A DNA stretch of 38,579 bases from positions 1 to 38,579 of IMG/VR virus record IMGVR_UViG_3300045999_007667. The stretch is one strand, 5' to 3'. Numbering within the stretch: position 1 is the first letter of the stretch; every line of letters starts with the position of its first letter. The translations under genes were made by a program, and so were the position numbers. The notes beneath the pieces were generated by a model that did not search any database, was not told the DNA's origin, and saw only the letters and a program-made list of their open reading frames with translations. This DNA comes from a virus. This document shows positions 16,241 through 23,442 of the stretch, piece by piece.

Positions 16241-16269
16241 TGCGGTAAAGCGGTATTTTGAGTCGAAAG

Positions 16270-16290
16270 TGCCTGAAAACAAGGCATTTT
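16270..16290 (+). terminator. Weak hairpin with T-run between primase and helicase genes
   Basis: TGCCT (16270-16274) pairs with AGGCA (16282-16286) around a 7-base loop, followed by TTTT. With only five pairs it is a weak terminator or attenuator. The rest of the 99-bp gap (16241-16339) is relatively AT-rich and could hold a promoter for the next gene, but I find no clear hexamer pair. Confidence 0.25.
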
Positions 16291-16339
16291 CGGCGCTACC
16301 ACAAATCGGGGATTCCAAAACCTATTTCTGGAACGCGGC

Positions 16340-17980
16340 ATGAAACTCGCCAAACTGATTGGATCTGCGGGGTCTGGGAAGACTACGGAACTTTTGCAAG
16401 TGATGGACGGTGCCAAGAAAGCCCTCGGGGGCAGCCCTTTCGCGCTCGGATTCGCCTCCTTCACCCGGGCGGCTCGGACGGAGGCCGTCGAGCGGGCCAG
16501 TGCTTCATGGGGGATCCCTGCCGAGGTGCTGTCTCGGGACGGCTGGTTCAAGACCTGCCACGGGGTGGCCTACAAGCAACTGGCCGTCGTGAAGGGGCAG
16601 TTGGTGGACGACTCCAAGGCCAGTCAGGTCTGGCTGGCCGACGCCCTCAAGGTGGACATTCGGACGATCATTGATGACGACAGCGGCTACGCCGTGTATG
16701 CTGGCGACAGGGCGGCATCGGCTGCCCTGAACTGTTGGGAGGTCAGCCGGGCCAGAATCGAGCCGCTCAAGAAGACGATTGAGCGGCTCTCGCGGGCCGG
16801 GCAGGAAGTCCCATCGTTTGCCCAATGCAAGCAGTTCATCCAGCGGTACGAGCAGGCCAAGCGGCTTGAGGGCCGCTCCGACTTCACCGACCTTCTGGCA
16901 CGCTACGCCGGGATCCACTTCGATCCTGACGGGCTGTACGAGGTCGATCCTGAAGGGGAACTGCCCAAAGGAGTTCGCGCTTGGATCTTCGACGAGGCGC
17001 AGGACGCGTCTGCGTTGGTGGACAGAGTCTGCAAACGACTCGCCAACGGCCCTGAAGTGCTGTGGGTCTACGCCGCCGGCGACCCGTTCCAGTCGCTGTT
17101 CTCGTTTGCCGGGTCTGACTACAGGCACTTCCTCTCATGGGAGGCCGAGAAGACCCGGATCATGCCCAAGTCCTACCGCTGCCCGGCGCCGATCCTGGCC
17201 CTCGGCGAGCGCTGCCTGCGGCAGATGCACGAAGGGTACTTCGACCGCAAGGTCGCCCCGGCCGACCACGACGGCCGGGTGAGCCGCGGCGGCGGCCCGC
17301 AGGCGGTCATTCCCAAACTCGACCCGACGCGGCCGACGCTGATTCTGGCTCGGTGCAACTTCTCGCTGGACGACTGGGCCGAGGTGCTGCAGAAGCGGAA
17401 AATGCCGTTCTCCAAACTCAAGTCGAAAGACAACACCGTGGCCCTGCGCGGCATCAAGGCCCTCTGGGATCTGGAGCATGGCGAGCCGGTGGCCGGCGAC
17501 GACTTCGCCTGTGCCATCGCCGAGTTGCCATCGCGCGGCAAGGACGGGCCGCTGCTGGATCGCGGGACGAAGACGCTCTGGCAGAACGAGATGACCCTGC
17601 GCCGTTGGGACGTTGTCTTCCCGGCCGACCTTGAAGACACCGGCATGACGCAGAGCATGGTGGACCGGATAAAAGCCGGGACTTGGGGCGACCTTGTGGC
17701 CGGCGGCGAGAAGTGGCGCAATTCGGCGGTCAAATGGGGCGCCGATTTGGCTACTCGGCCACAGATTAGGCTTGGCACGATTCATGCAGCAAAGGGCATG
17801 GAGGCCGACGTTGTGGTGCTTTCGACCACGACCACTCGCCGGATCGACGAGGGCCAGCGGTCTGACAAGGAGCAGTTCGACGAGGAGCGCCGGATCGAAT
17901 ACGTCGGCGTAACTCGGGCGCGTCACGAACTGATCGTCGCCTCGGAGCCGGTGGACTACAGGATGAACCTCAAACTATGA
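16340..17980 (+). CDS. UvrD/Rep-type superfamily I DNA helicase (546 aa)
   Basis: The motifs are in order: Walker A GSAGSGKTT (residues 8-16), Walker B FDEAQDAS, GDPFQSLFSFAGSD (motif III), SYRCP (motif IV), TIHAAKGMEADVVVL (motif V) and YVGVTRARHELIVAS (motif VI). This is a 3'-5' helicase family used in replication restart and recombination. At 546 residues it is shorter than UvrD (about 720), mainly in the 1B/2B subdomains. Its stop overlaps the next ATG by 4 bp. Confidence 0.85.
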   Translation: MKLAKLIGSAGSGKTTELLQVMDGAKKALGGSPFALGFASFTRAARTEAVERASASWGIPAEVLSRDGWFKTCHGVAYKQLAVVKGQLVDDSKASQVWLADALKVDIRTIIDDDSGYAVYAGDRAASAALNCWEVSRARIEPLKKTIERLSRAGQEVPSFAQCKQFIQRYEQAKRLEGRSDFTDLLARYAGIHFDPDGLYEVDPEGELPKGVRAWIFDEAQDASALVDRVCKRLANGPEVLWVYAAGDPFQSLFSFAGSDYRHFLSWEAEKTRIMPKSYRCPAPILALGERCLRQMHEGYFDRKVAPADHDGRVSRGGGPQAVIPKLDPTRPTLILARCNFSLDDWAEVLQKRKMPFSKLKSKDNTVALRGIKALWDLEHGEPVAGDDFACAIAELPSRGKDGPLLDRGTKTLWQNEMTLRRWDVVFPADLEDTGMTQSMVDRIKAGTWGDLVAGGEKWRNSAVKWGADLATRPQIRLGTIHAAKGMEADVVVLSTTTTRRIDEGQRSDKEQFDEERRIEYVGVTRARHELIVASEPVDYRMNLKL

Positions 17981-18435
17981 GCCTGCTTTTCGACATTTCG
18001 CCGGACGAAGTGCCGGATCAGAAGAAGAAAAAGGCCGGCCGGGCCAAGGCGGCCGAGAAGACCGAGGTTCCGGCCGAAGAAGGTCCGGCCTACCTCCGTC
18101 CGCAGGAGATCATCGGCCGGTCCGCCGGCGACTACACCTGCGACTGCGAGTCTACCCATTTTGACATCATCGACGACTTTCGCGGCGAGTGGCTGCTGGA
18201 GTGCTGCATGTGCGGCCTGAAACTGCGCGTGCCGGCGCTCAAGACCGAGAGCGCGGAGCATGAGTTCGTTTTTTTCGACGGCCGCCACTCTGGCATGACA
18301 ATTGCACAAGTGTCAGAAACACCTCAAGGGATTGCATACATCCGGTGGTGCGCGGAGAAGCACAAGAGCGGCGTGGTGAAAGAGGCTTGCAAGGCGTGGG
18401 CCTCCTCTGTAGGCTACTCGGCACCACAACGCTGA
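17977..18435 (+). CDS. Protein with ExoX-like C-terminal domain and Cys knuckle (152 aa)
   Basis: After a Lys-rich disordered N-terminus (residues 15-40), a zinc-knuckle-like region shows CDCESTHFD and LECCMCGLKL. The C-terminal segment FFDGRHSGMTIAQVSETPQG with YIRWCAEKH matches the small domain found at the C-terminus of exonuclease X and in many phage proteins, thought to bind DNA. No exonuclease domain is present. The ATGA overlap with the UvrD-type helicase suggests that it assists that enzyme. Confidence 0.65.
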   Translation: MSLLFDISPDEVPDQKKKKAGRAKAAEKTEVPAEEGPAYLRPQEIIGRSAGDYTCDCESTHFDIIDDFRGEWLLECCMCGLKLRVPALKTESAEHEFVFFDGRHSGMTIAQVSETPQGIAYIRWCAEKHKSGVVKEACKAWASSVGYSAPQR

Positions 18436-18447
18436 ACGGAGTCAGCC

Positions 18448-18612
18448 ATGCTTGTCGTGACACGGAAAGTTGGCGAGAAAATTCTCATTCCAGAAAATGG
18501 AATTGAGTTCACCATCGTCAAGGTGCTGCCGAATGGCGCCGTTCGCATCGGCGTCACGGCACCGAAGGACGTTGGCATCTACCGCGAAGAACTTGTGGGA
18601 GCCAAGAAATGA
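18448..18612 (+). CDS. csrA: CsrA/RsmA-family RNA-binding regulator (54 aa)
   Basis: The product begins MLVVTRKVGEKILIP and continues through VRIGVTAPKD and YREEL, matching the CsrA fold in length (54 against about 60) and key residues: the conserved Arg near the start, the VRIGV strand and the APKDV turn with a following R-E. CsrA dimers bind GGA motifs in mRNA leaders and block or stabilise translation. Its TGA overlaps the next ATG. A phage copy could reprogram host translation or set the phage's own timing, because phage Shine-Dalgarno sequences contain GGA. Confidence 0.85.
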   Translation: MLVVTRKVGEKILIPENGIEFTIVKVLPNGAVRIGVTAPKDVGIYREELVGAKK

Positions 18613-18947
18613 AGCGATTTCAGTCGCATGGGTTTGAGTGTGCCATCGTCGTCGGGCCGCTGGGCAACCTGAACGGCTACGTCAGGATTCTCGACGCATC
18701 GCATCCGTCGTTCGGGAAGCACTATGACAGCGTTGATTGCAGCGTTCACGGTGGGCTGACGTACTCCGACAGCCGCTTGCCACGGGGCGAAGAACAGGAC
18801 GGCTGGTGGCTTGGGTTCGACGCTTGTCATGCTGGCGACTTCATTCCGGCCATTCCGGACCTCGGCGGCGAACTGCGCGACGAGGCGTATGTCATGGGCG
18901 AGTGCGAGTCACTGGCGAGGCAACTCTCATGTCTCACAAGTGGCTGA
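18609..18947 (+). CDS. Conserved-type phage protein with HGGLTY and WWLGFD motifs (112 aa)
   Basis: The ATG at 18609 overlaps the csrA stop. Conserved-looking segments are GPLGNLNGYVRI, VHGGLTY, WWLGFDACHAGD and a C-terminal helix ECESLARQL. I recognise this as a pattern recurring in small phage proteins with His/Asp residues that might bind metal, but no function is known to me. It is translationally coupled to csrA. Confidence 0.6.
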   Translation: MKRFQSHGFECAIVVGPLGNLNGYVRILDASHPSFGKHYDSVDCSVHGGLTYSDSRLPRGEEQDGWWLGFDACHAGDFIPAIPDLGGELRDEAYVMGECESLARQLSCLTSG

Positions 18948-19027
18948 ATCTCGCGGCGTTGCTGGCGTTCGTTGGCGCTGCGTTCTACCTATCGCTCATA
19001 CCCTACACGACTTGGTTTGACGACTGA
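18929..19027 (+). CDS. Single-span membrane peptide (32 aa)
   Basis: The ATG at 18929 lies within the previous gene and the TGA overlaps the next ATG. The sequence is MSHKWLNLAALLAFVGAAF then a short polar tail ending FDD, so nearly all of it is one membrane helix. Small single-span phage peptides may act in lysis timing, superinfection exclusion or host-enzyme inhibition; none is shown here. Confidence 0.45.
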   Translation: MSHKWLNLAALLAFVGAAFYLSLIPYTTWFDD

Positions 19028-19428
19028 TGGACCCGAGAGTCGAAAGGCAAAAACAGCAGCGGAGCGTGGACGGCTCTCCGGCCAGAGAGGCGATGCTTCG
19101 CTGGAACAAGTCCACTGCCGCAAAGGAAGCGCGGATGCGGTATCTCGCCTCCGATAAAGGCCGGGCCATGCTCCGCGCCAAGCGGGCCAAGGGGTCGAGA
19201 TCCTACGAGGCCCGGCAGGTGCTGCGGGCCGAGTACAGGGCGGCCGCCGCCAGAGGCAGGGCAAGGTGGACCGACGAGGAGGAGCAGACGCTCCGCGATC
19301 TGGTCGCCTCAGAGGCTCCCGAGAAACATATTGCGACCACGCTGGGCCGGAGCCTTTCGGCCATCATGCACAAGAAGCACAAGATGGGGATCACCAAACC
19401 GTCCAGGCCCGAGGTGACGACGAAATGA
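19027..19428 (+). CDS. Basic DNA-binding-like protein with C-terminal SANT/HTH segment (133 aa)
   Basis: Residues 1-75 are very basic (many Arg/Lys/Ala). The C-terminal 50 residues read ARWTDEEEQTLRDLVASEAP and then LGRSLSAIMHKKHKMGI, the shape of a Myb/SANT-like helix-turn-helix. It overlaps the methyltransferase start by 4 bp. A nucleic-acid-binding regulator or accessory to the methyltransferase is plausible. Confidence 0.55.
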   Translation: MDPRVERQKQQRSVDGSPAREAMLRWNKSTAAKEARMRYLASDKGRAMLRAKRAKGSRSYEARQVLRAEYRAAAARGRARWTDEEEQTLRDLVASEAPEKHIATTLGRSLSAIMHKKHKMGITKPSRPEVTTK

Positions 19429-20582
19429 CTGTCATCCAAGGGGACTGCCTCGACGTTCTGCGCACGCTGCCCGACGCCAGCGTCCACTGCTGCGTGACTT
19501 CGCCGCCCTACTGGGGCTTGCGTGACTACGGCCACGACGGGCAGATCGGCCTGGAGGCGACGCCGGAAGCCTACGTCGCTCGCATGGTGGAAGTGTTCCG
19601 CGAGGTGCGGAGGGTGCTGCGGGATGATGGGACTTGCTGGGTGAACTTGGGCGATTCGTACTACGCCGGTGGGTGGGAGTGCCGCAGGGTAAACGCTGTT
19701 GGAAATGGCTCGATGCCTCCCGAGAGCCGCAAGAGCGGGATTGCGAGCAAGATCGACGGCCTGAAAGTCAAAGACCTCGTCGGCATCCCGTGGCGGGTCG
19801 CCTTCGCCTTGCAGGCTGACGGCTGGTGGCTGCGGCAGGACATCATCTGGCACAAGCCCAATCCGATGCCCGAGAGCGTGCGTGACAGATGCACCAAGGC
19901 GCACGAATACGTTTTCCTGCTCACCAAGAGCGACAAGTATTTCTATGACGCAGATGCGGTGAGCGAGAAGGCCGCGCATGAAGGGCGAGTCCAGACTGGG
20001 TACAGACGACCGAACAAGCAAGCCATGTCGGTTGGCCCAATGGCTCGCGGCGCAGAGGGCTTCAATCACCAGTTCGCGCAGCCAGACCGCGTATGGTGCG
20101 ACGGAAAAACACGCAACAGGCGCTCAGTCTGGAAGATCACGGCGAAGCCGTATCGTGGCGCCCACTTTGCCACGATGCCGCCGGACCTCGTCGAGCCGTG
20201 CATCAAGGCAGGGACGAGCGAACACGGCTGCTGCCTTAAGTGCGGAGCGCAGCATGAGCGTGTCACGAAGCGGACAAAACTGACCCGCGAGCGACCCAAC
20301 GACTACACGAAACGGACTGGCGAAGCCGGCACCGGCAACTCTTGCGCCAACAGCGTTGCCGGCGTGTCTGTCGAAACGCTCGGCTGGGCGCCCACCTGCA
20401 AGTGCGATGCTGGGATCACGCCGTGCGTTGTTCTCGACCCGTTCGCCGGTTCTGGCACGACACTTGCAGTTGCAACTGAACTCGGTCGCTGCGGCGTCGG
20501 AATCGAACTGAACCCTGACTACGTCAGGTTGGCCGATGAGCGGATTGCCAAGGCAAAGGCCAAGGCTCCGTTGTTTGTTTGA
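19425..20582 (+). CDS. DNA methyltransferase, N4-cytosine/N6-adenine beta class (385 aa)
   Basis: The catalytic motif TSPPYWGL is at residues 25-32 and the SAM-binding motif DPFAGSGTT is near the C-terminus, so motif IV precedes motif I as in beta-class enzymes. A Cys-rich insert (CCLKCG with CKC about 60 residues later) may bind zinc and help target recognition. No restriction enzyme is adjacent, so it is an orphan methylase, probably masking phage DNA from host restriction. The ATG at 19425 overlaps the previous stop. Confidence 0.85.
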   Translation: MTVIQGDCLDVLRTLPDASVHCCVTSPPYWGLRDYGHDGQIGLEATPEAYVARMVEVFREVRRVLRDDGTCWVNLGDSYYAGGWECRRVNAVGNGSMPPESRKSGIASKIDGLKVKDLVGIPWRVAFALQADGWWLRQDIIWHKPNPMPESVRDRCTKAHEYVFLLTKSDKYFYDADAVSEKAAHEGRVQTGYRRPNKQAMSVGPMARGAEGFNHQFAQPDRVWCDGKTRNRRSVWKITAKPYRGAHFATMPPDLVEPCIKAGTSEHGCCLKCGAQHERVTKRTKLTRERPNDYTKRTGEAGTGNSCANSVAGVSVETLGWAPTCKCDAGITPCVVLDPFAGSGTTLAVATELGRCGVGIELNPDYVRLADERIAKAKAKAPLFV

Positions 20583-20604
20583 CACCTTGATATGGAGGGA
20601 CCCT

Positions 20605-20880
20605 ATGAGGTGGTTTGTCTTGCTCGCTGCCCTGTGTTTCTGCGAAGCCGCCCAGGCTCAGACGATCGTGCCGGCACAGGTCGAGGCTGAAGAGATGGCC
20701 CGCACCGGCCGGTTCGGCCATCGCGGCCGGCATGGGCGCTGCCGCGAGGGGATCGGCTTCTCCACGGCTTCGGCCGACGACGCCATCAAGCGCTGCTGCT
20801 TTCACGGGCAGTTGACGCCGCGCGAGATCGGCGTCGCTCGCGGCCGCCGCGGATTCTACGCGGTCATTCGCTACTGGTGA
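20605..20880 (+). CDS. Secreted small protein with signal peptide (91 aa)
   Basis: The ATG at 20605 has GGAGG upstream. The N-terminus MRWFVLLAALCFCEAAQAQT is a clear Sec signal peptide with an AQA cleavage site. The mature part is rich in Gly/Arg/His and has the segment GIGFSTASADDAIKRCC with adjacent cysteines. An exported phage protein could act in the periplasm, as in superinfection exclusion or lysis control. I do not know its family. Confidence 0.6.
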   Translation: MRWFVLLAALCFCEAAQAQTIVPAQVEAEEMARTGRFGHRGRHGRCREGIGFSTASADDAIKRCCFHGQLTPREIGVARGRRGFYAVIRYW

Positions 20881-20884
20881 GCCA

Positions 20885-21292
20885 ATGAATGTCACTTCCT
20901 CCGACCTGCATCACCTCGACAGGCACGACCTCTCATGGATCAGAAGAAAACTGACGCACCCCGGCAGCGACTTCAACGTGGCCCTCGCGGCCCGCTCCCA
21001 CAAGGGGCGGATTGCGGTGGTCCGCGACATGGGGGAGATCGTCGGGTGGTGCAGGTCGGAGGAGTGGCGAGACGCGGACGGCGTGGTCTGGAACACGCTG
21101 GAGGCGTTCGTTTCCGATGGCTACAGGATGCGTGGCATCGCCTCACTCGCGGCAAAGGCGCTCTGCGCCGACTTCTTGCACGACACCGACGGCGCGGTGG
21201 CCGTATTCGCGCCGGCGATGATGCTGGTGGCCCGGTCGGCCGGCTTGATGCCAACCCTGTTCAGGAAGGACACGACATGGATACGCGCTTGA
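20885..21292 (+). CDS. GNAT-like acetyltransferase (135 aa)
   Basis: The protein has a strand with ALAARSHKGRIAVVRDMGEIVGW, then FVSDGYRMRGIASLAAKAL, which matches the acetyl-CoA-binding Q/RxxGxG/A loop and helix of GNAT enzymes (here R-M-R-G-I-A). Phage GNATs may modify host proteins. Motif conservation is partial, so the family call is moderate. The ATG is 4 bp after the previous stop. Confidence 0.55.
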   Translation: MNVTSSDLHHLDRHDLSWIRRKLTHPGSDFNVALAARSHKGRIAVVRDMGEIVGWCRSEEWRDADGVVWNTLEAFVSDGYRMRGIASLAAKALCADFLHDTDGAVAVFAPAMMLVARSAGLMPTLFRKDTTWIRA

Positions 21293-21480
21293 GCGAGATT
21301 CAGTCTGCGATTTCCGCCCTGCGGGCGGCGTTTCGGCTCGCCACGGCTGCGGTATCCGCAGACCAGAAGGCGTCCGGCCTCGTATTTTCGGGCCATATGC
21401 TTGAGGACGCACTGGCGTCGTTTGAGAGTGAATTGGTTCGGTACGTCAACAGAAAGGCAAAGGAATGCGAGCCACTCTGA
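21277..21480 (+). CDS. Small helical protein (67 aa)
   Basis: The ATG at 21277 lies 16 bp inside the end of the GNAT-like gene and follows AGGA. The product is helical (RLSEIQSAISALRAAFRLA) and ends in a basic segment with one Cys. I recognise no family. It overlaps the next gene by 16 bp, continuing the tight early operon. Confidence 0.55.
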   Translation: MDTRLSEIQSAISALRAAFRLATAAVSADQKASGLVFSGHMLEDALASFESELVRYVNRKAKECEPL

Positions 21481-21641
21481 CTTTTACGCTGCCCGACCAG
21501 TACGAGCAGTTTGAGGCCGCTCTCGCAGGCGAGACGCTGTTGTTTCTGCTGGAGAAGATCCAGAACGAGTGCCGTCGGTACGAAGGCGAGCCGCTGGCTG
21601 ACGAGATCCTGCATCTCATCGACGAGGAGGCCATTGATTAG
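21465..21641 (+). CDS. Small protein (58 aa), related to the gene at 27870
   Basis: It begins MRATLTFTLPDQYEQFEAAL. The gene at 27870-28073 begins MQAILKFTLPDDQAEYDAAR and shares a later L..I...CR pattern, so the two look like paralogues. They sit just outside the left and right ends of the attC-like array. The function is unknown; the FTLPD opening is seen in small phage proteins. Confidence 0.6.
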   Translation: MRATLTFTLPDQYEQFEAALAGETLLFLLEKIQNECRRYEGEPLADEILHLIDEEAID

Positions 21642-21804
21642 CGAGCAGGAGTATCGCAAGCGCATGAAGCGGATAGGCAGGGGCGAAAGGCTGCTGTGGC
21701 TGCTGGCGGCGTGCTTTGCCGCCGGCGTCGCCGCGGCGTGGGCGGCGAACATTGGCAGCGACGACGACGGGCGGTCTGTGTTTCTTCAGGAGGAGGAAAA
21801 ATGA
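21634..21804 (+). CDS. Small single-span membrane protein (56 aa)
   Basis: A TTG at 21634 overlaps the previous stop and gives 56 residues; an ATG at 21664 would give 46. The segment LLWLLAACFAAGVAAAWAAN is a membrane helix preceded by basic residues, and the C-terminus is acidic (DDDG, EEEK). It ends 4 bp into the next ATG, with GGAGG serving as that gene's ribosome-binding site. Confidence 0.5.
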   Translation: MISEQEYRKRMKRIGRGERLLWLLAACFAAGVAAAWAANIGSDDDGRSVFLQEEEK

Positions 21805-22172
21805 CTGAGTCTGAACGAACACCCATGATCTGCGAGAGCGACAGGCCGTTCGCCTACGCTGTCTACTACACCCACTGCGACGAGCCGCTCGTTCATATGG
21901 ATTACCCTCGCGAGGCGGCTCGGGGCAACTACGAGATCATCCCGCTCTACCGCTCGCCGCAGACCTGCCCCTACGTCGTCGGCCGGACGACGCTGCATTG
22001 CTCGCTGACGCCGTTCACGCTTACCGACGCGGAGCGGCAGTACATCACCTGTCAGGCAAACCGGGCGTGGCACAATGCGTCGGAGGCCGATGCTCGCGGA
22101 GATGCTGACTGGGCTAAGTGGCACCGGGACGAGGAACGCACGCTGCGAGGATTGCTGGAGCGGACGAAGTGA
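21801..22172 (+). CDS. PLYRxP/LTDxE-motif phage protein, likely progenitor of array cassettes (123 aa)
   Basis: The ATG at 21801 follows AGGAGG. The protein has RPFAYAV near the start, IIPLYRSPQ in the middle, FTLTDAERQYI and the ending LRGLLERTK. The same modules occur in array proteins at 24582 (PFAWA, PLYRSPALTDEE), 26241 (PLYREPQPTLTDEE), 26929, 24966 and 22652. It is the last gene before the array and has no attC-like site in front of it, so it may be the backbone copy. The function is unknown. Confidence 0.65.
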   Translation: MTESERTPMICESDRPFAYAVYYTHCDEPLVHMDYPREAARGNYEIIPLYRSPQTCPYVVGRTTLHCSLTPFTLTDAERQYITCQANRAWHNASEADARGDADWAKWHRDEERTLRGLLERTK

Positions 22173-22262
22173 GACCGCCAGCGATCATCGGCATCGAACA
22201 CAGGAGACTGACGCATGAGCGAGGTGAATGAGATGTCCGCTTGGCCGCGTCTTGTTGCCGGT
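22170..22262 (+). repeat. attC-like site 1 (left boundary, degenerate, start codon in loop)
   Basis: The left arm GAGACCGCCAGCGATCATCGG and right arm TCCGCTTGGCCGCG are decayed versions of the standard arms. The loop matches that of site 8 (GGCATCGAACACAGGAGAC) and contains the ATG at 22215. GTTGCC at 22254 may be a remnant core, since GGCAAC recurs at 22533 at the end of the unit. Confidence 0.5.
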
Positions 22263-22544
22263 CTTGCGGCGAACATCGCTGGCCTGTTGTGCGTGATCTG
22301 GCCGGTGCTGCCGAAGCAGTGGGGTGCGTGGGAGGTGGTCGGCCGATTGTTTGGCGCGAGCAAAGACCCAAGCATGGGCATCCAGTTCATGTTTTTCTGG
22401 CTGCTGACGGTTCCGTTTGGCTGGCTGCTGTGCTATCTCGGAGCAAAGACGGCGACTGGGTCTGGCGGCTTGGCGTGCATGGTGGCGATGGCGGTAGTCG
22501 GCGGCGCTGTCTACGCAATGGTCGCGCTAGCGGGCAACAAGTGA
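22215..22544 (+). CDS. Array unit 1: polytopic membrane protein (109 aa)
   Basis: The ATG lies in the loop of site 1, behind AGGAG. The leader MSEVNEMSAW resembles the site 8 leader (MTKEVDEMSAA). Three hydrophobic segments follow: LVAGLAANIAGLLCVIW, FMFFWLLTVPFGWLLCYLG and GGLACMVAMAVVGGAVYAMV. It is a small inner-membrane protein of unknown function. Without the leader the unit has no good start codon of its own. Confidence 0.6.
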   Translation: MSEVNEMSAWPRLVAGLAANIAGLLCVIWPVLPKQWGAWEVVGRLFGASKDPSMGIQFMFFWLLTVPFGWLLCYLGAKTATGSGGLACMVAMAVVGGAVYAMVALAGNK

Positions 22545-22550
22545 CAGTAC

Positions 22551-22639
22551 GAGAACGCCAAGGATCAGGAGCGGCGAGACATGGACAACGACAGCACGCG
22601 AGACACACCCGAGCCGTCTCTTGCATCCGCTGGTTCTCA
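22551..22639 (+). repeat. attC-like site 2 (family B, start codon in loop)
   Basis: The left arm is GAGAACGCCAAGGATCAGGAG and the right arm TCTCTTGCATCCGCT then GTTCTCA (22633-22639). GGAT pairs with ATCC and CAGGAG with CTCTTG, leaving an unpaired C and T on the right arm. The loop contains ATG 22581. Confidence 0.7.
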
Positions 22640-22655
22640 CTGGAGGATGAAATGA
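22581..22655 (+). CDS. Short leader reading frame through attC-like site 2 (24 aa)
   Basis: The ATG at 22581, behind AGGAG, encodes MDNDSTRDTPEPSLASAGSH and four more residues, then stops at TGA 22653-22655, overlapping the next ATG at 22652. The EPSLASAGS part equals the leaders at sites 10 and 13, where the frame continues into the cassette protein. Here it ends and probably couples translation to the following gene. Confidence 0.45.
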   Translation: MDNDSTRDTPEPSLASAGSHWRMK

Positions 22656-22927
22656 GCGACGTTCTGGCGCGGCTGATGCGATGGATGGAAACCTCTGACA
22701 TTGATGACGCCGATGTTGTGCTGCGTGACGCGATCACCGAAATCGCTGGGCTGCGTGCGCGGCTGGACGAGCGGAGGAGGATGCTCACGCTCACCGACGA
22801 GGAGAGGCACGCCATCGCGGTCGTCCGCAACTGCGCCATGACGCGAGCCGAGCGGTTTCTGACGCAGAGCGATGCGGAGAGGGAAGCGACGCTGGTGCTG
22901 TGGAGATTGCGGGAACGGCTAGGCTGA
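22652..22927 (+). CDS. Array unit 2: LTDEE-motif helical protein (91 aa)
   Basis: The ATG at 22652 has GGAGG upstream and overlaps the stop of the leader frame. A helical first half (DVVLRDAITEIAGLRARLDE) leads into MLTLTDEERHAIAVVRNCA, the motif shared by several cassettes and by the gene at 21801. Unit termini are GTTCTCA (22633) and TGAGAAC (22925). The function is unknown. Confidence 0.55.
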   Translation: MSDVLARLMRWMETSDIDDADVVLRDAITEIAGLRARLDERRRMLTLTDEERHAIAVVRNCAMTRAERFLTQSDAEREATLVLWRLRERLG

Positions 22928-22973
22928 GAACGCTTGCGATCTGCGGCTCGTCCGCAGCATCGCGTGGTTATCA
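22925..22973 (+). repeat. attC-like site 3 (standard)
   Basis: The arms are GAGAACGCTTGCGATCTGCGG and CCGCAGCATCGCGTG followed by GTTATCA, around a CTCGT loop. GCGAT/ATCGC and CTGCGG/CCGCAG pair with one unpaired C on the right arm. The compensating change CAGCGG to CTGCGG with CCGCTG to CCGCAG shows that the stem is maintained. Confidence 0.75.
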
Positions 22974-22996
22974 CACTGGAAACAAAGGAGGATGGC

Positions 22997-23194
22997 GTGG
23001 AAGAGATGTTCTGGCAAGGCATGACGTTGCTGCTTGCTCTCGTCTCGCTGTTGTCGTACGGCGATGCTCGGTATTGGCGAGGCAAAGCGATGACGATAGA
23101 CAAGGAGCGCACGGGCTCCGGCTGGGAGGACGAGGCGAAGTTTTGGCGCAAGCACTTCGATGCAGAGGCGGCGGAGTGGGTTGAGACGCTGTGA
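22997..23194 (+). CDS. Array unit 3: small membrane-anchored protein (65 aa)
   Basis: A GTG at 22997 has AGGAGG (22987-22992) 4 bp upstream; ATG 23006 is an alternative. The N-terminal segment MFWQGMTLLLALVSLLSYG is hydrophobic and could anchor it, followed by a charged helical tail rich in Trp/Glu. Unit termini are GTTATCACA and TGTGAGAAC (one mismatch). I recognise no family. Confidence 0.5.
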   Translation: MEEMFWQGMTLLLALVSLLSYGDARYWRGKAMTIDKERTGSGWEDEAKFWRKHFDAEAAEWVETL

Positions 23195-23240
23195 GAACGC
23201 CAGCGATCAGCGGCTCGTCTGCTGCATCGCGTGGTTCTCA
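23191..23240 (+). repeat. attC-like site 4 (standard)
   Basis: GTGAGAAC (23191-23198), then the standard arms GCCAGCGATCAGCGG and TGCTGCATCGCGTG around CTCGTC, ending GTTCTCA (23234-23240). The stop of the preceding gene lies in the left core. Confidence 0.75.
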
Positions 23241-23259
23241 GAAGCAAAGGAGTAGTGAG

Positions 23260-23442
23260 ATGCCGTGTCCGAAGTGCGGAAGCGCGAATAGCGAAATGCC
23301 TGTGTCCTGGAAGTTGGTAGAGAACTGCTCTGGTGAGGTTTTGCGGCGGTCAAAGAACCGCGTGTTGGTGGCTGGTTGGCGTCGCGTCATCGGGGCAACG
23401 GTTGTGCCGGTGTTCGCGCGGAGAGCCAAACGGAAGAAGTGA
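23260..23442 (+). CDS. Array unit 4: zinc-ribbon-like small protein (60 aa)
   Basis: The ATG at 23260 follows AGGAG. The N-terminus MPCPKCGSANSE has the CPxCG half-site of a zinc ribbon, with another Cys near residue 24. The C-terminus is strongly basic (FARRAKRKK). It may bind nucleic acid. Termini are GTTCTCA and TGAGAAC; its stop is in the left core of site 5. Confidence 0.5.
   Translation: MPCPKCGSANSEMPVSWKLVENCSGEVLRRSKNRVLVAGWRRVIGATVVPVFARRAKRKK

Noticed and set aside
20453-20468. TGGCACGACACTTGCA, a perfect sigma-54-like sequence on +
   Set aside because: It lies inside the conserved FAGSGTTLAVA motif of the methyltransferase, so the codons explain it, and it is about 140 bp from the next gene. 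It could still act but is not listed as a promoter.
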